A stretch of DNA of 64,000 nucleotides, from contig OZ221973.1 of assembly GCA_965119745.1 (NCBI GenBank), forward strand, positions 1,054,001 to 1,118,000, in the 5' to 3' direction. Each line of letters begins with the position of its first letter. The first letter of the stretch is position 1. Under the pieces are notes generated by a model. The model saw only the letters and a program-made list of their open reading frames with translations. It had not been told where the DNA came from and made no database searches. Positions 58,974 through 64,000 of the stretch are shown piece by piece. A program made the position numbers and the translations under genes. This DNA comes from CAJFUR01 sp904420575. GTDB taxonomy: Bacteria; Actinomycetota; Coriobacteriia; Coriobacteriales; Eggerthellaceae.

Positions 58974-60287
58974 ATGAAATCCTTGTTCAATCGATCGTTT
59001 GTCTCAGTGGTCTTCGCACAGATCGCATCGCTGTTCGGCGACGCGGTGCTTCGTTTCGCGCTGCCGCTCTACGTGCTGAACCTCACGGGGTCGGCGGCGC
59101 TCATGGGAGCGGTGGCCGCCGCTGCATGGCTGCCTTACATCGTGCTTACGCCTATCGGCGGGGTGGCGGCCGACCGCGTGAACAAGAGGCGCATCATGGC
59201 CGTGCTCGACGTGCTGTTGGCCCTGACATGCGCCGCGTACCTGGCGCTCGAAGGCACGGTCGACCTTATCGGGCTCTCCATCTGCGCGCTCATCATCCTG
59301 TATGCAGCGCAGAGCGTGTACCAGCCCACCGTGCAGGCGGCCGTGCCGTTCGTCGTGCCGCGCGGGGGCATTGTGCGTGCCACGGCCATCGTGAGCCAGA
59401 TCAGCGCGCTTTCAGGTCTTGTGGGCCCGGTCATCGGCGGCCTGGTGTTCGGCCTGTTCGGCATCGAACCGGTGGTCATGGTCTCCGGCATTGCTTTCGC
59501 GGTGTCGGCCGCGCTCATGGTGGTCGTCGTGCGCATTCCGCGCGACGCCATCGAGCGCAGCGACGTGGGCGTCGTACGCACAGTGGCACGCGACATCGCC
59601 GAAAGCTTTGCATTCCTGCGCCATGAACGCCCCGTCATCCTCAAGGTGATCTTCCTGGTGGCGGGCATCAACCTCACGCTGACGGCGTTCATCATCATCG
59701 GCGCACCCGTCACCGTCACGCAGATACTCGGGCTGCCGAACCAGTACATGGGCTTTGCCGAGGGCGCCATGGCGCTCGGCGGTCTTGCGGGCGGCATCAC
59801 GGTGGGCGTGCTGGCGAAGCGCATGAGGCTCGAGCGCGCAGCCTTGTTCTTGCTGATGGCAGCCGTGGCGCTGGTGCCCATGGCCGTGGTGCTGGGCGTG
59901 CCGATGGATCCTCTGCTGGCGTATGGCCTGTTAGTAGGCTGCCTTTTCGTGTCCATGGCGTGCGCCACCATGTTCAGCATCCAGGCCATTTCATTCGTGC
60001 AGCTGGAAACGCCCGCGCACCTGATCGGGAAGGTGATCGCGCTCACGATGGCGCTTGCGAACTGCGCGCAGCCGGTAGGCCAGCTTCTGTACGGAGGCCT
60101 GTTCGACGCCCTGCGCGGCGACCTGGTGCCCGTGGCGTTGGGCACGGCGGCCGCGGCGTTCGCTTTGGGGCTGGCGACGTGGCGCGTGCTCGGCCGCGGC
60201 TTGCGCGAACTGCGCGAGGAAGAGGCGGCCGCGCCTGCGGCAGAGCTCAACGGCGCCCTGTCGCAGGCAGCCTCCCCACAGCGGTGA
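58974..60287 (+). CDS. MFS efflux transporter (MFS_3, macrolide-efflux-like)
   Basis: 437 residues, about 12 membrane spans: MKSLFNRSFVSVVFAQIASL, LFGDAVLRFALPLYVLNLTG, motif A-like GGVAADRVNKRRIM and QISALSGLVGPVIGGL. This resembles Mef-type pumps and permeases that export drugs. GAAAGGAAG precedes the ATG. Expression is probably repressed by the upstream TetR protein via the palindrome at 58934. The C-terminal 35 residues are hydrophilic. Confidence 0.88.
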   Translation: MKSLFNRSFVSVVFAQIASLFGDAVLRFALPLYVLNLTGSAALMGAVAAAAWLPYIVLTPIGGVAADRVNKRRIMAVLDVLLALTCAAYLALEGTVDLIGLSICALIILYAAQSVYQPTVQAAVPFVVPRGGIVRATAIVSQISALSGLVGPVIGGLVFGLFGIEPVVMVSGIAFAVSAALMVVVVRIPRDAIERSDVGVVRTVARDIAESFAFLRHERPVILKVIFLVAGINLTLTAFIIIGAPVTVTQILGLPNQYMGFAEGAMALGGLAGGITVGVLAKRMRLERAALFLLMAAVALVPMAVVLGVPMDPLLAYGLLVGCLFVSMACATMFSIQAISFVQLETPAHLIGKVIALTMALANCAQPVGQLLYGGLFDALRGDLVPVALGTAAAAFALGLATWRVLGRGLRELREEEAAAPAAELNGALSQAASPQR

Positions 60288-60471
60288 CCCTGCGCAGCCC
60301 GAGCGGCACGGCACCCCGTCGAACTCCGGCACGGCACCGCATCCCTTTCACGCGCCGCCGCACCCCTGCGCAGCCCGCCGCACGGCGCCGCATCCCTTCG
60401 AATCCCGCCACACCGTCGCCCCCCTTCGAACCCCCTCGCATGGCCCTGCGATCCTTTCGCCATCAGGGGGA
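60288..60471. repeat. C-rich imperfect repeat region
   Basis: CCCTGCGCAGCCCG occurs near 60287 and again near 60363; GGCACGGCACC and CCGCATCCCTT are also repeated. One strand is strongly C-rich. No gene is seen. Confidence 0.5.
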
Positions 60472-60509
60472 TTGACGCTTTGTCAAAAGTGTAGATTGAC
60501 GCGGCGTCA
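60472..60509 (+). promoter_or_regulatory. Two TTGACGCNNNGTCA operator sites before the TetR/cytochrome operon
   Basis: Site 1, 60472-60486: TTGAC-GCTTT-GTCAA. Site 2, 60496-60509: a TGACGC/GCGTCA dyad around one base. Both fit TTGACGCNNNGTCA and are 24 bp apart. They probably bind the TetR protein encoded at 60628. Confidence 0.65.
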
Positions 60510-60627
60510 CCACGGGGGATACACTCGCGCCAACACCGACGAACCGCCTTTCGAACAGGCGACACGTCGAAGGATGGAAAGGCACGGGCGGATGCCCGTG
60601 CGGGGATGTTCGGGGGAAGAAGGGCTT

Positions 60628-61422
60628 ATGGGCTCGACCGAGACTTCGACCGTCTTCGCCGACAGGGCGAACGATGCCGCGACGGGCGCGTCGACGCGCC
60701 GCGACGACATCGTGGAGGCTGCGCGCGAGCTGTACGAGGAACGCGGCCTTTCGCGCACCACCGTCAAGGACATCACCCAGCGCGTCGGCGTGACGCGGTC
60801 GCTGTTCTACCATTACTTCTCCGACAAGGACGCCGTGACCGAGGCCGTCCTCGACGACATCGTGGAGGATTTTCTGGAGGCGCTGCGCTACTGGAACGCC
60901 GGGCGCGAGCGCGGCAACGTCGACAAGGCGCTCACGGACTGCCTGCGCATCTTCCGCAACGGCATCTTCGAGAGCGGGTCGTTCCGGCGAAGTCTGGCGA
61001 ACACCGAGAACTCGGCGCTCTACCTGCATTTCGTGCAGACCGTGGCCGACCGGGTGGCGCGCTACATCGTCGATTCGACCGTGCGCGACTTCGAGCGGTT
61101 CCACAACGTGGAGATCGAGCACGTCTACGAGACGTTCTACATGATGATCGTCGGCATGACGGGACTCATCAGGGCGAATCCCCAAATAAGCGACGACGTG
61201 GTCAAGCGCATCGTTGCCCAGACCCTGCATATCGAAGGGTACCTGGGCGGCGGCACGCAAGGCACCGGCCTCGCGGGAACCGGTGCCGGTACGGCACACG
61301 CGAGCGCGAGCGCCAGTACCGGCACGGCACACGCCAGCACCAGCACCGGCACCAGAACCAGCGGCAGCAACGGCACGAGACGTGCCGACGAAAGGGGGAC
61401 GCGCCCGAGGGCGCATTCCTAG
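60628..61422 (+). CDS. TetR-family regulator of the reductase operon
   Basis: 264 residues. DNA-binding domain DDIVEAARELYEERGLSRTT, VKDITQRVGVTRSLFYHYFS; a typical helical ligand domain; then a 55-residue Gly/Thr/Ser/Ala tail made of repeated GTxTAHAS-like units. ATG 60628 has GAAGAAGGG upstream. It precedes, on the same strand, the cytochrome, FMN lipoprotein and flavoprotein genes, the usual regulator position for such substrate-induced reductases. Confidence 0.88.
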   Translation: MGSTETSTVFADRANDAATGASTRRDDIVEAARELYEERGLSRTTVKDITQRVGVTRSLFYHYFSDKDAVTEAVLDDIVEDFLEALRYWNAGRERGNVDKALTDCLRIFRNGIFESGSFRRSLANTENSALYLHFVQTVADRVARYIVDSTVRDFERFHNVEIEHVYETFYMMIVGMTGLIRANPQISDDVVKRIVAQTLHIEGYLGGGTQGTGLAGTGAGTAHASASASTGTAHASTSTGTRTSGSNGTRRADERGTRPRAHS

Positions 61423-61517
61423 GGGATCGGAAAACAGCGAGCGAAAAAACGCCCCGTAGGGGCGCGGCGAAGCCTTGTCTTTTTGCCGGCTCGCACGTGC
61501 GAAGGAGAGGAGAGCAC

Positions 61518-62237
61518 ATGGACGAAAAGCCGAAAGGGCAGGCGCAGGCGGCCCAGGAAGGCTCTGCGGCGCGCGCGGAGGCACCCGTCCCGCACGCGGC
61601 GACGCCCAAAGCGGCGTCCGAGCCGCATCCGCCGGCTGCCACGGCGCGCGCGAAGGCTCCCGGAGGACGGGACGCACAGCCGGAAGCGCGGGCGCAGCGC
61701 CCGCGTCGGAAGCGGAAGTGGCCCATCGTCGTGGGCGTGGTGGCCGTCGTGATGGTGGCAGCGGGCGTGGGATTCTGGACGTGGCACGAGCAGCCCAGCT
61801 TCTGCAACGCCATCTGCCACGAGCCCATGGACAACTACGTGGAAGGCTATTTCAACGACGCGACGCTCATGGCCAATACGCACAAGAAGGCGCAGGTCAC
61901 GTGCCTGGAATGCCATGAGGCGAAGCTGTCCGAACAGGTGGCCGAAGGCATGAGCTGGGTGACCCGTGCCTACGCCGTGGATGCCTCAGGCGACCTTGCC
62001 ACGGTGGGCGTGACGGCCGACCAGGCGTTCTGCGCGAAAAGCGGCTGCCACGAATGGAGCGACGTCGTGAGCGCCACGCAGGATTGGGGCGGCCAGGCGG
62101 GCGTAAACCCGCACGCGTCGCATCAGGGGGAGGCCATCGACTGCAGCAACTGCCATGGCGTGCACGAGACGTCGTATATGTACTGCAACGCCTGCCACGA
62201 CTATGCGGTGCCCGAAGGATGGGAGGAGCCACGATGA
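61518..62237 (+). CDS. Membrane-anchored multihaem c-type cytochrome (NapC/NirT-like)
   Basis: 239 residues. A long Ala/Pro-rich cytoplasmic start (about 60 residues), a membrane helix (about 69-89), then a haem domain outside. Five haem-binding motifs are visible: Cys96-x3-Cys100-His101 (CNAICH), Cys129-xx-Cys132-His133, Cys172-x4-Cys177-His178 (CAKSGCH), Cys209-xx-Cys212-His213 and Cys223-xx-Cys226-His227. Motifs one and three have unusual spacing. It should pass electrons from menaquinol to the exported flavoproteins encoded next. The next gene follows closely. Confidence 0.88.
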   Translation: MDEKPKGQAQAAQEGSAARAEAPVPHAATPKAASEPHPPAATARAKAPGGRDAQPEARAQRPRRKRKWPIVVGVVAVVMVAAGVGFWTWHEQPSFCNAICHEPMDNYVEGYFNDATLMANTHKKAQVTCLECHEAKLSEQVAEGMSWVTRAYAVDASGDLATVGVTADQAFCAKSGCHEWSDVVSATQDWGGQAGVNPHASHQGEAIDCSNCHGVHETSYMYCNACHDYAVPEGWEEPR

Positions 62238-62263
62238 GGGCGAAACAAGGAGGGAAGGCGACC

Positions 62264-62743
62264 ATGGACGTGCGGTTTCAGAAGAAAGGCGCAATGGTGG
62301 CGTGCGGTGCGGCGGCGCTTGCGCTGGGACTTTCCGGCTGCAGCGGCGCCGGGTTCGACGGTTCGGGTTCGAAAGAGGCCGCGAGTGCCGAACAGCTGGC
62401 GCTGCGCACGGACGACCCCTGGGCCGCCACCGTGCAGGCCGACCCGCAGGCGAAGGCCGCAGAACCGTTGCGCGACGGCGTGTATACCGGCACGGGCAAG
62501 GGCATGGACGGCCTGATAACCGTCACGCTGCTGGTCGAGGACAACCACATCACCTGCATCGAGACCACGCAGGAAGGCGAAAGCCAGAGCGTCGGCGGCT
62601 ACGAGGCCATCCGCGACGGGGTGTACGCGAACATGATCGACGCGGCGCAGGGCTCGGACATCGACGCGGTGTCGGGCGCCACCATCACGACCGCCGGCAT
62701 CCGCCAGGCCGTCGAGGCCGCCCTCGCGCAGGCGCGGGCCTAG
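62264..62743 (+). CDS. FMN-binding domain lipoprotein
   Basis: 159 residues from ATG 62264. A signal peptide ends in the lipobox LSGC (Cys26). The FMN_bind domain carries the flavinylation motif DAVSGATITT (residues 134-143), where ApbE would attach FMN to Thr140. It is a likely electron carrier between the cytochrome and the flavoprotein. An alternative start, ATG 62234, overlaps the cytochrome stop (ATGA) behind GGAGGAG and would give a longer signal; both are plausible. Confidence 0.87.
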   Translation: MDVRFQKKGAMVACGAAALALGLSGCSGAGFDGSGSKEAASAEQLALRTDDPWAATVQADPQAKAAEPLRDGVYTGTGKGMDGLITVTLLVEDNHITCIETTQEGESQSVGGYEAIRDGVYANMIDAAQGSDIDAVSGATITTAGIRQAVEAALAQARA

Positions 62744-62750
62744 GGAGGGG

Positions 62751-64000
62751 ATGAACGTGAAGAAGAACACGCACGGGCAGGGCGACGACGCGGGTCGGTG
62801 CGGGATCTCTCCGCTCCGCGCTGCGCGCTCCGGTCGAGATGACAGAGGGCCGGCTGCGCGCTCCGGTCGAGATGGTGACGGCGGGCTCACCCGTCGCTCG
62901 TTCTTGACGGGTGCGGCGGCGCTCGTGGGCGGGACGGCACTGGCGGCCGCGGCTCCGGCAGCGGCGTATGCCGTGGAGCCCGGCGTCATCGGCGACTGGG
63001 CGGCCGACGGCTCGAAGGACGTCGCCGTTCCCGACAGCAGCAAGGGCAACGCTTCCGGCGCCGACGGCACGTACCGCGAGCACAACGCGGCCGCGTTCCC
63101 CGCGAACGACTCCACGCCCATTCCGCCGCGCCCCGTGCCGGCGAAGTGGGACTACGAATGCGAGATCTGCGTCGTGGGCGCGGGCGGCGGCGGGCTGAAC
63201 GCCGCGGCGCGCGCGGCCGAGCTGGGCGCGGACGTCATCTGCATCGAGGCCATGGGCCTGCACGGCGGCAACGCACAGTCGGCCGGCATGTGCGCCATTT
63301 TGGGCGGATCGAAGCTGCAGGAGTCGAAGCGCTTCGCCTTCCCCGAATACCCCTTCGACGCGCGCAAGCTCACCGACTGGGCCATGGACGAGTACCACTA
63401 CGCGGCCGACCCGCACCTCATCTACCGCATTGCCGAGTCGGGTGGCCCGTGCATCGACTGGATGGCCGACTGCGGCGTGCAGTGGCGCCTGGGCGAGGTG
63501 CCTGTGTACGTGGCGCCGAAGAACTCCACGCTCGACCATCACGTGCTCAAGATGAAGGACGCCACCGACGCCATGTTCAGCTTCGGCCAGCGCAAGGGCG
63601 TGGACTATCACTTCCAGTGCCCGGCCGAGGCGCTCGTGCAGGACGACGCCGGGCGCGTCGTGGGCGTCGTCGCCCGCGAGGACTTCGAGCGCGAGGTCTA
63701 CATCCATGCCACGAAGGCGGTCATCCTCACGGCCGGCGGCTTCTGCAACAACAAGGCCCTGCTCAAGGAATACATCCCCACGGCGGCCATGGGCTGCGCG
63801 TCCAGCTACCTGGTGGGAGGCGAGACGGGCGAGTGCTTCCGCATGGGGCGCGGCGTGGACGCCGACGTGTCCGGCTTCAACAGCTCGGCCTCGTTCGACG
63901 GCGGCGTGGACTGGGAGGCCGAGGGCGGCCCGTGGGCGCGCTTCCTCTACGACGGCATGACGCAGCTGTCGCGCCAGCCGTGGTTCACCGTCGACCGCTG
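62751..64000 (+). CDS. Tat-exported FAD-dependent reductase, 3-prime truncated by window edge
   Basis: At least 416 residues; the frame is open to base 64000. A twin-arginine signal TRRSFLTGAAALVGG (Arg48-Arg49) follows an unusually long n-region of 47 residues, part of which comes from a repeated 22-base sequence (62820-62874). Then the FAD motif ICVVGAGGGGLNAAARAA and fumarate reductase-like features (GLHGGNAQSAG, AVILTAGGF). Start ATG 62751 (or GTG 62757) follows GGGAGGGG. With the upstream cytochrome and FMN protein it forms an extracytoplasmic respiratory reductase for an unknown organic acceptor. Confidence 0.87.
   Translation, partial: MNVKKNTHGQGDDAGRCGISPLRAARSGRDDRGPAARSGRDGDGGLTRRSFLTGAAALVGGTALAAAAPAAAYAVEPGVIGDWAADGSKDVAVPDSSKGNASGADGTYREHNAAAFPANDSTPIPPRPVPAKWDYECEICVVGAGGGGLNAAARAAELGADVICIEAMGLHGGNAQSAGMCAILGGSKLQESKRFAFPEYPFDARKLTDWAMDEYHYAADPHLIYRIAESGGPCIDWMADCGVQWRLGEVPVYVAPKNSTLDHHVLKMKDATDAMFSFGQRKGVDYHFQCPAEALVQDDAGRVVGVVAREDFEREVYIHATKAVILTAGGFCNNKALLKEYIPTAAMGCASSYLVGGETGECFRMGRGVDADVSGFNSSASFDGGVDWEAEGGPWARFLYDGMTQLSRQPWFTVDR
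62802..62874 (+). repeat. REP-like sequence inside the Tat signal region
   Basis: GCTGCGCGCTCCGGTCGAGA plus TG occurs at 62820-62841 and again at 62853-62874, exactly 33 bases apart, keeping frame. The first is preceded by GGGATCTCTCCGCTCCGC, a composition that I know from dispersed intergenic repeats in gut actinobacteria; that identity was not tested. Confidence 0.6.

Overview
The window is high-GC (roughly 64 percent by eye) DNA from a Gram-positive, anaerobic gut-type actinobacterium, most likely a member of the Eggerthellaceae (Coriobacteriia). This is inferred from Tat-exported flavoprotein reductases next to multihaem cytochrome and FMN-binding proteins, a LuxR-type regulator with a large membrane domain, class III (oxygen-sensitive) ribonucleotide reductase, and the gene neighbourhoods. 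No species is claimed. There are no rRNA genes, no CRISPR array, no prophage and no tRNA that I could recognise.

Region 1 to 26 kb is mostly housekeeping: hisS, aspS, SRP RNA, dnaX-ebfC-recR, folC, acpP, a long hibernation-promoting factor, nhaA, glmU-prs-pth. Accessory items are interleaved: a candidate type I toxin-antitoxin pair (2.1-2.4 kb), a VapBC pair, a radical SAM enzyme divergent from its TetR regulator with a perfect palindromic operator between them, a junction-like RNA candidate before dedA, a LuxR membrane regulator beside a Tat flavoprotein, and a strong small-RNA candidate (16.2 kb). Two large related hairpin elements follow aspS and prs.

Region 26 to 49 kb holds transport and signalling: a GntR/ABC operon with a dyad operator, a DUF4143 ATPase behind two 26-bp operator-like repeats, an ABC-F protein that carries an in-frame palindrome, an XRE membrane regulator, a TcyP-like cystine symporter, an AraC/GyrI regulator, a lower-GC island with a Fic protein and a broken nuclease-STAND protein, and a four-gene response regulator / ABC / kinase cluster of the peptide-resistance type.

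Region 49 to 64 kb: a membrane C39-like protease, nrdG, a 1.4-kb non-coding gap with a very strong promoter and hairpin, an OFA-family transporter, then nrdD with two NrdR boxes 32 bp apart and a fused C-terminal redoxin domain. Next is a HEPN/MNT toxin-antitoxin pair whose antitoxin carries an extra RelB/DinJ ribbon-helix-helix domain, with a matching 10-bp inverted repeat over the promoter. A TetR/MFS efflux pair shares an operator sequence. The window ends in a TetR / multihaem cytochrome / FMN lipoprotein / Tat flavoprotein operon that looks like an extracytoplasmic respiratory reductase; two of its five haem motifs have unusual spacing. All statements come from reading the sequence; no searches or folding programs were run.
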